Shown in pieces: positions 37,401 through 48,100 of a stretch of 64,000 bases of DNA; position 1 is the first letter of the stretch, and each line of letters starts with the position of its first letter. A program made the position numbers and the translations under genes. Origin of the DNA: Pachyseris speciosa (lineage: Eukaryota > Cnidaria > Anthozoa > Scleractinia > Pachyseridae); contig JAEMWC010000371.1 in NCBI GenBank assembly GCA_016490735.1, forward strand, positions 132,501 to 196,500, written 5' to 3'. The notes below the pieces were generated by a model that was not told the DNA's origin, did no database searches, and saw only the letters and a list, made by a program, of their open reading frames with translations.

Positions 37401-39722
37401 AATATGTTAATGTAAACTAAATAAAAACAATAGGCAAGCTAGGAAGCTAAATAAACCAGTGGTTTTCTTGTTGGCTCCCTGAGCAATTTAGGTTCTAAGT
37501 GGCAGGTAAAATAAAATAAAAGAAAAGTAAAATAAAAAGAAATGCAAGGAAGGGTGAACTTATTTACATGAAGTATGTTGCTTTATCAGTAAAACGAAAC
37601 TTTATTTTATTTGTTGTTCAGAGAGTAGATAGCGTTTATTTTTCTTAGGAAATGTGAACACACTTGAGTTTTTTAAATGAGTTGGGATGTCTTTCCAAAT
37701 GTCCGTAGCCATAAAAGAGATTGATTGTTTACCTACGTTAGTTCGTACACTTGGCTTATAAAGATTTTTCTTAGCTGTATATCTCGTGTTGTAGTGGTGT
37801 GTATTACTAGCATATTGAAACATGTTGTCGAAAAGTTCAGGCAGGCAGCCTTTATGCCATGAATGCACGAATTTTGAGACTTGTAGACGATAGATATTAT
37901 TAACTGTTAAGAGGCCTATTAAATGCAGCAAAGGTTTAGCGTTCTCTGTTTCACTTCCAAATGCTGTGGCAAAAAATATTAATCTTACAATATGGTTTTG
38001 TTTTACTTGAATTCTACTAATATGTGTTTTATATACACTTCCCCAAGCTAATATGCCATAAGAAATATAAGGATAGATTAAATTATAATAAATTTGTGTA
38101 AGTTGTTTAACTGAGAGGTAATGTCTCAATTTTGATATTATTCCAGTGTTTCGAGATATACGGGAACAGACAAAAGAGATGTGATATTTCCAGCTTAAAG
38201 ATTCATCAATCATAACACCTAAATACTTTATACATTGCTTTCGTTCTAATGAATAAGAAGACCCATCGCTATTTATTATGTTAAGACTGACTGGGATATC
38301 CTTTTTTCTCAATTTTGATATTATTCCAGTGTTTCGAGATATACGGGAACAGACAAAAGAGATGTGATATTTCCAGCTTAAAGATTCATCAATCATAACA
38401 CCTAAATACTTTATACATTGCTTTCGTTCTAATGAATAAGAAGACCCATCGCTATTTATTATGTTAAGACTGACTGGGATATCCTTTTTTCTTGCCGATT
38501 TAACTATCATGAAGTTTGTTTTACTCATGTTTATAGACAGCTTGTTAATATCACACCATCTTTTCACTTTGGCTAGTTCAGAGTTCATCAAGTGTTCAAG
38601 TGTTTTTAGATCCCTAGCGGATGCAAATACATTGGTATCATCTGCAAAGATTTTAAAACTTAATTGTTCTGAGCTATTTGGCAAATCATTAATGTAAATT
38701 AGGAATAGGAATTACTGCAAACATAAGAAAGAAAGTAAGTTTTGTAATATATTCAAGGACATTTGTGCACTCCACATAATGTGTTGTGTGTTTTAAATTC
38801 AAAAGTGAGGTGTTTCAAACTGAAAGCCCCCAAATATATCAATTCAGGAAGAGTTGTTTAGCTTTGATTTCCCATACAAACTTTTGAATTTTGCGCCATT
38901 TTGTCCTGATTACCAATCAGCGCCTTCAAGAGGGTAAACCGGTCTATTGTTTTAGTAATCCAGTGACCCATCTATTCAATAAAGACATTTGGTAGAAGTG
39001 GTTTGTAAGTACAGTCAAACATCCACTGGTGGACACCTCTCATAAGCAGATACCTCCCATAAGTGGGCACCTAAGCTTGGTCCCAAGGGTGTGTGCTTAT
39101 GTGAGGTTTGACAGTATGGGAATTCCTCAAGCAATGTTTGAAACTAAGATGAACCTCTAGACTAGTCAATCAGATTGCAAGTAAGCCTTATATTTAAGCA
39201 AATAAAATCCAAATTAAACATGGGTTGGATACATGTACTGTCACATCATGCTCAATGGGTATATGCAAATAGCTGTTTCAGGTGGTACCCAGACTTTTTT
39301 CTACCCCTGATTGTATGTTAATATGAACCCTGGGAATGTTCCAGATGTTCTTTGTAGGCCACGAAATGAATGTCAAATTAATGTTCTTAATCGTATCTAT
39401 AACAAAATTCTCGATCGTGATTGGTTCTCTGCGCGCCTATTTGTCACGTAATCGACGCACGATCACGTGGGTGTCCAATTACAGGTATCCAATTTGAACT
39501 TTTTGTAATTGGACACCTGTAATCGGATACCCACGTGATTTTCACGTCAATTATGCGTGCTTTAATGGCTTCCTTTGCAAACGTTTCCTGCAGTTTTCAA
39601 AACATATGGAAAGCGCTACAGACGTTTTCGCTCAAAAGACCTTCCCAAAAGAAATTTTTAATTCCGAAATTTGTTATAGATACGATTAATTAGTAATTGG
39701 ACCTCGAAATTTGTTATAGATA

Positions 39723-39771
<49 letters not shown>

Positions 39772-40178
39772 CGTTCGTATTTTCAAATCAGCCTCGCGCG
39801 ATTTTGAAATTACTCGCGCGATTACTCCCTGAATTATACTCCACTCGGTCCAATTACTATTACTTATCACTGGGTAAGGGTAATATATTAAAATAAACCT
39901 TGCAGTTTGAGAATACTTGCCTCGCTCTTGATGTGATTTTCAAGTTCTTGAAGGCAGTCATGAACATAGTCGTTCACAGCATTGTAAACTACAAGAATTC
40001 AAAACACAAACATTGAACTAATGCGTACGTTTTCGGCCGAGTCAGACTTTTTCTGTTTGGGCTCGATTCCTTGGACTCAGAACACAAGCTTACCTCCATT
40101 TACGAAGGAATCAGGTGTGAAACCAAAGAACTGAATCTCGTACTCGTGTTCCCGAGTCTTTTTGCTGTTTACATCCAT
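31491..40178 (-). CDS. MIS12: Protein MIS12 homolog (10 exons)
   Basis: MIS12 is a subunit of the four-protein Mis12 kinetochore complex that links CENP-C at the centromere to NDC80. Exons in gene order: 40178-40094, 39988-39921, 36054-36013, 35339-35277, 35154-35095, 33780-33697, 33063-33001, 32307-32250, 31949-31855, 31550-31491. Phases agree throughout and give 225 codons plus stop, against 205 residues in human MIS12. The N-terminus HEYEIQFFGFTPDSFVNG matches the family signature (FFGFTP), and KIPPHVLLPEDK matches RIPSNILLPEDK. Helical, charged middle exons (DEKKIDKEIDELERK) precede the short C-terminus ESERKKIKLS, which resembles ESKRLKIQ in vertebrates. Intron 2 appears to use a GC donor (GAG|GCAAGT) and contains a truncated LINE. 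The small 42-nt third exon is the least certain. Confidence 0.93.
32495..32740. mobile_element. 246-bp MITE with GGGCCCGGTTG ends
   Basis: GGGCCCGGTTGTTTGAAAGC at the left is mirrored by GGCTTTTGAACAACCGGGCCC at the right. Inside, GATTACTGG/AATTAATT arms follow the layout of the 12.68-kb element. In MIS12 intron 7. Non-coding. Confidence 0.85.
32818..33000. repeat. Repeat with 'GTGTCTGCCTTA' motifs
   Basis: Several alternating copies of GTGTCTGCCTTA and AAGGCAGACACTT lie within 180 bp. Similar 'GGACACCTCTCATAAG' text occurs at 39,030. It abuts the 3' edge of MIS12 exon 7. Confidence 0.5.
33789..34690. repeat. Two related GC-rich repeat blocks
   Basis: Blocks at about 33,810-33,980 and 34,118-34,265 share the order GGTGGGTGC..GGGG..CCCGCAACCCAGCCA..GAGCCC..GCACC, each ending in 'CAGTGGAAG' plus a poly-A run. 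They are diverged copies of one element in MIS12 intron 5. Minus-strand frames of 108-111 codons here translate the repeat only. An (ATA)n run follows near 34,691. Confidence 0.6.
36363..36887. mobile_element. 525-bp Harbinger-like MITE with TAA duplication
   Basis: The left end GGGCCTCTTTACACGACCCT and right end AGGCCC, preceded by GGGGTCGTGTAAAG, form inverted ends. TAA directly flanks both sides (36,360-36,362 and 36,888-36,890). A 3-bp TAA/TTA duplication is characteristic of PIF/Harbinger insertions. The interior is rich in CCCGGGT/ACCCGGG half-sites (GACCCGGGTCAG, AGCCGGGTCAACCCG). No transposase. In MIS12 intron 2. Confidence 0.85.
37602..38714 (-). pseudogene. 5'-truncated LINE reverse transcriptase
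   Basis: On the minus strand the frame begins mid-domain at LFLIYINDLPNSSEQLSFKI, followed by the RT catalytic box FADD, KRWCDINKLSINMSKTNFM, and a C-terminal half ending LLSEQQIK. This is the 3' part of the ORF2 of a CR1/L2/jockey-type non-LTR element, cut off at about 38,714 as is usual for incomplete reverse transcription. An exact 61-residue repeat (starting KKDIPVSLNI, ending GIISKLR) is duplicated in tandem, reflecting a 183-bp direct repeat at about 38,125-38,490. There is no stop codon inside the fragment, so the insertion is young. It sits in MIS12 intron 2 in the gene's own orientation. Confidence 0.9.
39389..39860. repeat. Cluster of palindromes and a 40-bp tandem duplication
   Basis: AATCGTATCTATAACAAAATT (39,389) is mirrored by AAATTTGTTATAGATACGATT (39,667 and again about 39,707). 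CACGTGGGTGTCCAATTACA pairs with its complement across 39,463-39,540. A third palindrome, CAGGGAGTAATCGCG..CGCGATTACTCCCTG, spans 39,759-39,830. The 40-bp unit with GAAATTTGTTATAGATACG is duplicated exactly. Located just downstream of MIS12 exon 2. Confidence 0.75.
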
Positions 40179-40359
40179 GACAAAGGCAACAAAAATTGCA
40201 GTAAATTTCGTTACAACAACTGGTAGCTTTGAGATAAAAAATTCCCGCCAGAACAGAGAACCAATCTAAACCAACCAGGGTAGGCTGAGTAGATAATTTG
40301 GTTATCACAATAGCTTGGATATTGAAGAATCAGAATGATTATAAACAATGTTTAAATTA

Positions 40360-40450
<91 letters not shown>

Positions 40451-40600
40451 TCAATGATTATTTATTTACTTGGAGGATTTTTTGCAGGAAAAGAACAATA
40501 TTAGTTGCCATATATGATGTTTGACTTACCCCCTCCCCGTACACACTTTTTTGGACCAACACAATGAGGGGAGACTGGTACTAGTGTAAATTTTTCTTCG
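40179..40600. promoter_or_regulatory. Probable bidirectional promoter MIS12/CNTROB
   Basis: This lies between the MIS12 ATG (minus, 40,178) and a likely untranslated first exon of CNTROB (plus, ending at 40,730). It contains the (TA)n run at 40,363-40,448. No TATA box can be placed because of that run. Head-to-head gene starts within about 0.5 kb usually share control elements. This is an inference from layout. Confidence 0.45.
40363..40448. repeat. (TA)n microsatellite
   Basis: About 43 uninterrupted TA repeats. It creates a tyrosine-isoleucine reading frame that is not a gene. Length is likely polymorphic. Confidence 0.97.
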
Positions 40601-40730
40601 AGTTTGTTTGTGTTTCACAACGGTCGTCCTTCAGCTCTAGCTAGCAGCTTTTTACCCAATTTTTCGCAGTTCTTCGCACTGGTTCCTGTTTCCAACGCTA
40701 CGGAACTTTATTTTGTTGCTGTTTATTTCG
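40600..40730 (+). other. CNTROB: Probable untranslated first exon of CNTROB
   Basis: A strong donor, TTTCG|GTAAGT, follows at 40,731, and the next acceptor in front of the CNTROB ATG is TTTTTAG|ACAC at 42,049. The 5' limit is not visible. Function inferred from the splice signals and position only. Confidence 0.4.
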
Positions 40731-41229
40731 GTAAGTTGGTTCAGCTTTTGTTTCTATTTAATCTGCATGCTAGGATGGCGTGACAAGATAATCCTTCCCC
40801 CATCTCACTTTTGGTGTTGACAACCTCAAAGACCGTTTGTGTTTATACATCGCTGTCTTGCTTGGAACGATAAGCAGACGAATAGCCTTGATATCTTGCT
40901 TTCTGGAACTTTTAGATGTTTAATGGAAGAAGTATTCCTTATTGCCATGGAAATAACAATTAAATGACCAGCCGAAATCATTCTTGCTTGGGTGACGCTG
41001 ATATTATTGCACTTTGATCATTGTTTATATATAAGACAGAGCAACAAATATTTTAGTAGATGGTTCACTCTATGCACACTTTGTGTTAAACTTGCACAGC
41101 AAGCTGTATAGACCAGACTCCACTCACTGTTTTTCATGGCCTATGTTTACGCTGTATCTGTACAAAACTTGCACTGTGAACTGTCTTGTAAACACGTCTG
41201 GGTACAGTTTGGATCCATGATCATTCATG

Positions 41230-41340
41230 ATTCATACTTAACAATTAGATTATGAGCTCGAGATTTCTATTGCGTGATAGCTGATGAGGGCACAGCCCTC
41301 ATCAGCTATCACGCATAGAAATCGAGAGCGAATAATCTAA
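41230..41340. repeat. Near-perfect hairpin
   Basis: CAATTAGATTATGAGCTCGA..GCTGATGAGGGC is mirrored by GCCCTCATCAGC..TAATCTAATTG, with almost no loop. It is adjacent to the element at 41,349, which shares the TCTCGATTTCTATG motif seen at 42,530. Confidence 0.75.
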
Positions 41341-41348
41341 TTGTTTTA

Positions 41349-41550
41349 GTATAAATCTACTAGTCGTTCAAAACTAAACAAGTAAATTATCTAAATCCTC
41401 CTCGCAGACACTTCGAAAATGTGAAGAAGCGGGCGCCATTTTGTTGACAATCGCTACTCACTATCTATCACAGAATAGATAGCGAGTAGCATAGCCAATC
41501 AGAGAATGGCATTCGTGATAGAACACTAGTAGATTTATACTAAATGTATT
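41349..41550. mobile_element. MITE upstream of CNTROB exon 1
   Basis: TTAGTATAAATCTACTAG at the left and its complement CTAGTAGATTTATACTAA at the right bound the element. Inside are AAGCGGGCGCCATTTTGTTG and a CTATCTATCACAGAATAGAT hairpin. A copy in the opposite orientation lies at 42,328-42,545, on the other side of CNTROB coding exon 1. Confidence 0.85.
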
Positions 41551-41559
41551 TATTATATG

Positions 41560-41880
41560 ACTGGCTCTTTCAGTGGTCAAGATGAATCAATTCACCTGCT
41601 GTGATTGGCTACCTGCGAGGTCAAGACAGAGCCATCTTGACAGCTCGGGATAGCCTGTTCATTCCCACGTTATACTGTCTTTTAATAGCATCCTTTGAGT
41701 GATATTTATTAATCTTTTATTGACCAAGCTTGTTTGGTCAAGATGGCGGGATGTTGGCCTCGTTCTTTTTTTGCATCTTTATGAACCTTGACTTCCTCTC
41801 GGACCATAAACATGCAAAAAAAGAACTTGGCCAATATCCCACCATCTTGATCTCACGCTTGGCCAATAACCCATATATAT
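41560..41880. repeat. Interspersed element, inverted copy at 54.59 kb
   Basis: Contains CTGGCTCTTTCAGTGGTCAAGATG, CATCTTGACAGC, GACCAAGCTTGTTTGGTCAA and GGCCAATATCCCACCATCTT. The same modules occur in reverse at 54,585-54,825. An internal palindrome, AAGAAC..GTTCTT, suggests a further inverted-repeat structure. Confidence 0.75.
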
Positions 41881-42102
41881 TGTGGTATAATCAATGTGTT
41901 GTTTTTCTAACAGAGTTTCCAGGGGTCCTGGCCATAAATATCCAGGTATCTGCAGTCCCAGCTGGTCCTATCATTAGAACTTGTAATTCACCAGACTTGT
42001 TCCCTTGATATACAGTAAATAATTCTTTGTATTTTGCTTTATTTTTAGACACACTGTGAACTCAGTCTGTATACCATTCCCTTGTAATCTGCTCATTTCA
42101 CA

Positions 42103-45100
42103 ATGGACTACAGTCCTCAATCCACTGCATCCTCAATTCCTTATGATTCCACCACAACCTACACTATGTCAGTAGCAGATGATGTCAAGTCTCAGCATGT
42201 ACTTCTGTTTAACCCTGTTACTCCTGATGTCTCTCCTCCACCACAGATGACTAATGGAGGATTCTCTATGAAAAGTAAAGATGCTCCTCCGGTGAGAGTC
42301 GTTCAATCAAATCTAATACCAATATTATTAGTATAAATCTATTAGCATTCTATCACGAATGCCATTCTCTGATTGGCTACGCTACTTGCTATCTATTCTG
42401 TGATAGACAGTGAGTAGTGGCTGTCAACAAAATGGTTGCCGCTTCTTCGCGTTTTCGAAGTGTCTGCAAGGAGGATGTAGATCATTTTACTTGTTTAGTT
42501 TGGAACAACTAGTACATTGTAGATTCGCTCTCGATTTCTATGTGTTATAGCTCAGTGAAGGGCAATTCCTCCATCCCACTGAGACTGGCAACCAGGCTTT
42601 TAGCCACATTGAAAACTGCCAGACATCCAGGAAGCATGATTTCCCATAAAATTATAAGAGATAAAATGAATTTTCCTTGAATTTCTTTTAAAAGTGGCTC
42701 AGTGCACAGGACCCCTGGGCGTCCTTTTGGCTAAAACCTTGCTGGCAACCGTGAAAAAGTGGGGCCTGGGCAAAGAAAAACAATACAGAATAAAATTTCT
42801 TTTCTCTGGACGCAGTGGTTGACACTTGACCCAAAACCACCAATTTTTTTTATGCTCTTCCTCACAATTTTGCTTTTTAGCAAGCTTTGGAGTATAGTGG
42901 GATTACAAATGCAGACATTCAGGAGATGGAACAAGTCAGAGGACATCTTCATATGATGCTACAGAACTGTAAGGGATTCTCTGATCAGGGAGATTATCAC
43001 CATGCAACAACCACTGCAGGTGAATAACAAGAAATATTCATGTTCTAGGTGATGCAGCATCACAAATGATGGAGTTAAACAATGACAAATGTTAAGTCTG
43101 TAACATCACTTTTTTGCCTTGAAATCTAAAGTATCTGTAAACTCACTCTATGTTGGCATATAGACTGGAAATGGTACCAGAAATGAAGTTCTGTACTTAT
43201 TTTGCGATTAGAAAGCTAGGATCCTGAACACACTTACCCTCATTGTATTTTACTTTCGATCCTGGCCTTACTGTTAACTTTATTTTTACTCTGAGGGAGC
43301 CCAATGTCTATAAGCCTCGGGGTTTCCTTTTGGGCTTCCTCGCCACTTTCATTTGCTTTGTGTAACTGTTTTGTTTTATCGTCATTTGTATTTTGTGGTA
43401 AAAAAAAAAAAATAAATAAATAAAAGATTAGCTTATAACTTTTCCAAAATGTAAAACTTTCAGTGACTGAGGAAGAGAGGAAAGTTGATTGTTTCGCTTG
43501 CATTTGTGGCAAACTAAAAGCGATGCGGTAAAGGATTTCAAAGGATTTCAAAAATTAAATACGTCGCCTTGAATTATTCCTAGTCCAATATTCTAATTTT
43601 AGTGCTCCATAAGGCTTACCTTGTCATTACGGAAATTGCTGTGAAGAGAAATTGACAGCGTTCTACTTGACAGCTGACTCGATGGATGCTCATTTATTGC
43701 ATCCAAAACCGCACTTGTGTCCAATTCATTCGCAGATAAAATCGAACTGCATGATCAAAATATTTGCCATTAGGTCGGACATCACTTGAAATCTGGTATG
43801 TCGCTATGGCAGATGCATGTTCGGAGGTATCATATCATCCCTTTTCTTTGCTTAAAAATACTAGCTAAGCAAAGTCTGAGATGGTGGGCAGCTTCCTTCG
43901 GGTGAACTGTACAGCACTTTCAACTTTGAGAGGTCATTTCGCAGTGACCATGTATCAACAAAGTAACCAGACAAAAGTCATGTTTTACCAGCTGAGGATA
44001 ATTACAAAACAAATTCAAGGAGACAACAGCCTGACAATGGAAGACGATATTCCAACAAGTTTGTGAAGAATTTTCTACAGGTTGACCCCAAACTGAACAG
44101 AGTTTCAACAAGAGCCTGCCACCTTCAAGGTCTTTTCATTACTACCACGATGACTCTTGTTGAAAATATCGATGCAAATGAAGAGAAAGGATGTTAAGAA
44201 AACCTTAAGGACACAAAAATAGTGACATTCGGGAAAATGAGCCGGATGAACGTGGATTATTAAAAAAAAAAAGAGAGCTCACTGGCGATTTGCCTTTTTC
44301 CTTCTGTGCAAAATTCAGTGTGGCGCACAACACATCTTGGAGGAACATGGGTCTTTATATCACAAAATAATTACAGAACTTCGTTTGTGACACCATAAAA
44401 CAAACCCAGTCTGTATGCCAAAGTAGAGCAAATTTAGAGAGATTTGGATTTTAAGGCTAAAAAAAGCGATGTACGCCCCTTTTGTGGAATACCCTTCAAT
44501 TAAAATAATTGTTATCTTTGTCCAATTTTGACTAAAAACCATGAGCCCGGCCATTTAGAAAAATTCCATAAAATTTGAAAACCTCACAAGTCGTCTTCTT
44601 GCCCTGCTACCCACTCTAAATCATCCTTAAATATCATTTCTCGATCCATTTTACCCTGTGGAAAAATTGCAAAAAATTGAAAACCTCACAAATGGTCTTC
44701 TTTGGCATCTACCCACTCGAAATCATGCCCAAATATCATTTCTTCATCAGTTCTAGCGATACAAAAACACAGAAAAAAATTCAATGTTTTTTCAAATTTT
44801 GACCGAGAAGCTTGACCCCAGCCCTTAAGAAAAATTTCAAAAAAATTGAAAACCTCACAAGTGGTGTTGTTGGTGTTTTACCCACTCTATTTAAATCATC
44901 CCTAAATATGATTTCCTCCTCCATTTTAGCCAATTTTGACTGAAAAGCCTGACCCTGTCCCTTTGGAAAAATTGCAAAAAAAATTAAAAAACCTCACAAG
45001 TGGTCATTTCATCCTACTACCCACTCTAAATCATCCAGGGCTAAATATCATTCTTGATCAATTTTAGCAATACATGTTAAACAGTAAAAAAAATTTCAAT

Positions 45101-48100
45101 GTTTTCCAGATTTTAACCCAAAAGCCTAATCCCTGCAGCCCTTTAGAAAAATTGCAAAAAAATTGAAAACCTCACAAGTGGTGTTGCTGGCCTTCAACCC
45201 ACTCTAAATCATCCCTAAATATAATTTCTTCATCAGTTCTACCCATACAGAAAAAAGTTTCAATTTTTTCATATTTTTGACCTAAAACTATGATTCCAGC
45301 CATTATCAATCATCATTCATTTTAGCCATACACAAACAAATTTCAAAATTTTCTTGGAGTGAAAACATGCAGTTTATAGCGAACTATGAACAGTTCTATG
45401 CATTTAAAGAAGCCATTCTGTTTAAACAAGGTTCCATTCTACAGATTATGAAACCGAAAACAATGAAGTAGAGAAAGAGTCTGTTGTCAGTGTGGACACA
45501 ACAGCTTTGCTTCACAGACTTCTGCCAAACTCCTCACCACTTTCTGAACTGCAGGTAATTTTATTATTAATTATTAACCAGAATAATCTTAGTTTTGTGG
45601 CCAGTTGAAGGCCTTGGAATAGCACTATGCTTCAAGTGACTCTTTTTTTCCTCTCAGTAATAACTGATTTCTCACATACAGGCATGTTTCCGTGTGGTGA
45701 ACATTGCCCTGTAGTTTTTTTCGCTGTTTCTTACTTAGTTTTGGAGAAAACACGGGCCAAAAAACATGTTCACCCAAAAAGCCACATAGCATCATAGTGT
45801 TCTTCCCAGCCCTTCAATTATTATTTCCTAAAATCTTCATAATTTTTTTATGTCAAGCAATTGCTTTGCGGTTGCTCAGTTGGTAGAGCACCGGACTACC
45901 GTGTGGGAGGTCGCAGGTTCAAACCCTGGCCGGACCAACACTCAGGGTGTTTAAATAATTGAGGAGAAGGTGCTGCCTTTGTAATGACATCTACAAACAG
46001 TTAGACTTTCTAATCTTCTCAGATAAGGACAATAAACCGTATGTCCCATCTCACACTACTTTCACTTAATCTGACTTTGTGGGACGTAAAAGAACCATGC
46101 ACTAGGGACATAACAAAATTCTGGCTGTGACCACCCCTGGTGTCTGTCCTAATTTGATATTCACATTACCGGGGGCACTCATTAGTTACTTCATTAATTG
46201 TAAACTGTACAAGCAGTCTGGTAAAGTCCCCTGGCTAGTGTTGTAAACTGCCATGGGACTATGTGATATGAGCAGTATTTAAATACATTTATTTACCATT
46301 ACCATGATTACCATATCATCAAGATCATGAATCTGGTTACCATGTATTTCTGGACAAATTTTGTGAAACAGTGTTAAGGATTCCTCTCACAAGACTTTCT
46401 AGACTACTGGTACTGAATAAACTATATTCTGACTTGAGACCACTTTCTGTGGTTCTTCCACTTTGCCTATGCATTCTTTCCAGGGCCATTTTCAAACTGG
46501 CGAGCAAGTCATGCCATCCCATGACCAGTCTGGCAGGCCGATGGTCACATTTGCCGAGGATAGAAAGCTGAAGACAATTCTCAGCAGTAAAGTCACAAGT
46601 GACAGGACACTTCTCTCTGAGAACTCTCTCCTGAAAGACCAAGTGGAGAGGGAGCGGTTCAGAAGAAAGGTGACAGTTTTAACTACCCAAAACCTGATTA
46701 CTAATAGTGTTAAGGCCCTGGCAAAAAAGGACACATTGTTGCAGACACACATGTTTCCCTGTTTGCCCATGCGCACAACGTGTTGTGTCTGCAACAAATG
46801 TTTCCCAGTTTGCGTAGCATGGAATCACAGCATTTGTTTTGTGCCCGCTCGTATGTTACCAACCACATGATCTGTTTACCAAGATGTTTATTTCTCATTA
46901 CATTTTAAAACGCATGCTCTTTTGCAAGTGAAATTATCATATTTTATTTTTATAGCACTGCGAACAGCAAATACAAGAACTCCATGGAAAAGTAAGGATC
47001 ATCTTCTGCTCCACATTAAGTTCATGAAAAATTTTTTTACTACACTGTAAGCTCAGTAAATTTGTTTTGTCAACATCAACTCCTAATGTACACATAGGTC
47101 ATCTAATAACAAATTGCGGTAAATTCTCTGTAAAATACAGAGATGCAAAATTATGGAACAGTCTACTTGAAAACTTAAAAGCTGAAAAATCTTATAGCTT
47201 ATTTAAAAAACATCTTATGATTCATATAGAGTAACAATACGCACAAAATTGATAGGTCATGTTATTTTAAGATGTAGTAGATCCAAATGCACTATTGAAT
47301 TGTAATTTTAAGTTGGTATCAGTTAAATGTTTGGGGATCTCCTGTGAAAAGCTCAGAAGAGCTTGCTGAGATCTCCTGCACCTAGCTATATATATCTAAT
47401 GCAATAGTACTGTATTTACAATGATGGACAAAATAGATAAATAAATAAATAACAATAGTATTGTTACTACTAGAAAGTAGCATAAAATTCTTAGTAAAAG
47501 TTGAGGCTCAGATGGGTTTTTTCAAATGACTCTGCAGTGGTTTGAGGGTTTCTGACAAGGCACTCTTTCATAGGCATAGCCTCTGGATGCTTCATTTTGT
47601 ATGGTTGGACTTATGAATTGCAACTTACAACTTTTTAGTTATTAGAAGTTCAGCAGCAGTTAGCAGTTGCTGTTTCTGCAGAACGGAAGAAAGACACAAT
47701 GATTGAACAGCTTGACAAGGTTTGTGGAATGAATCCCTGATAAAGATGTAATCAACTTAGGTTAACGTTGGTTGCAAAAGAGCAGCGCATGCAGTTCCAT
47801 TGGCAAAGAGTTAAGTGTCATCAAAATGTTTCACACAGGTACCTTATAAAAAACTATCATAGTTACAGAGTATTTATATGTGTCATTCAACTACCAAGTA
47901 AACAGAATGAATTCAACTGGGAATTAGATATTATCTTCAGCTACGTTTCAGTGAAATGCAGAGACTCGCATGATGCCTAGTTTATTTTGTTGCTTTCAAT
48001 GAATACCGGTTAATGTTTCTCATAGAAAAAAGTTGACCTTGATCAATTTGCCACTGAACTCCTCCCTTCTAGGTCCAATAGAAAAATGGACATTAATGTG

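Noticed and set aside
40298..40504. Frame with alternating YI residues
   Set aside because: Translation of the (TA)n tract.
44530..45330. CRISPR-like array
   Set aside because: Units are diverged, spacing is irregular and the context is a metazoan intron.
45867..45945. Candidate tRNA gene
   Set aside because: A and B boxes are present, but the acceptor stem does not pair and the sequence continues into a SINE body with dispersed relatives.
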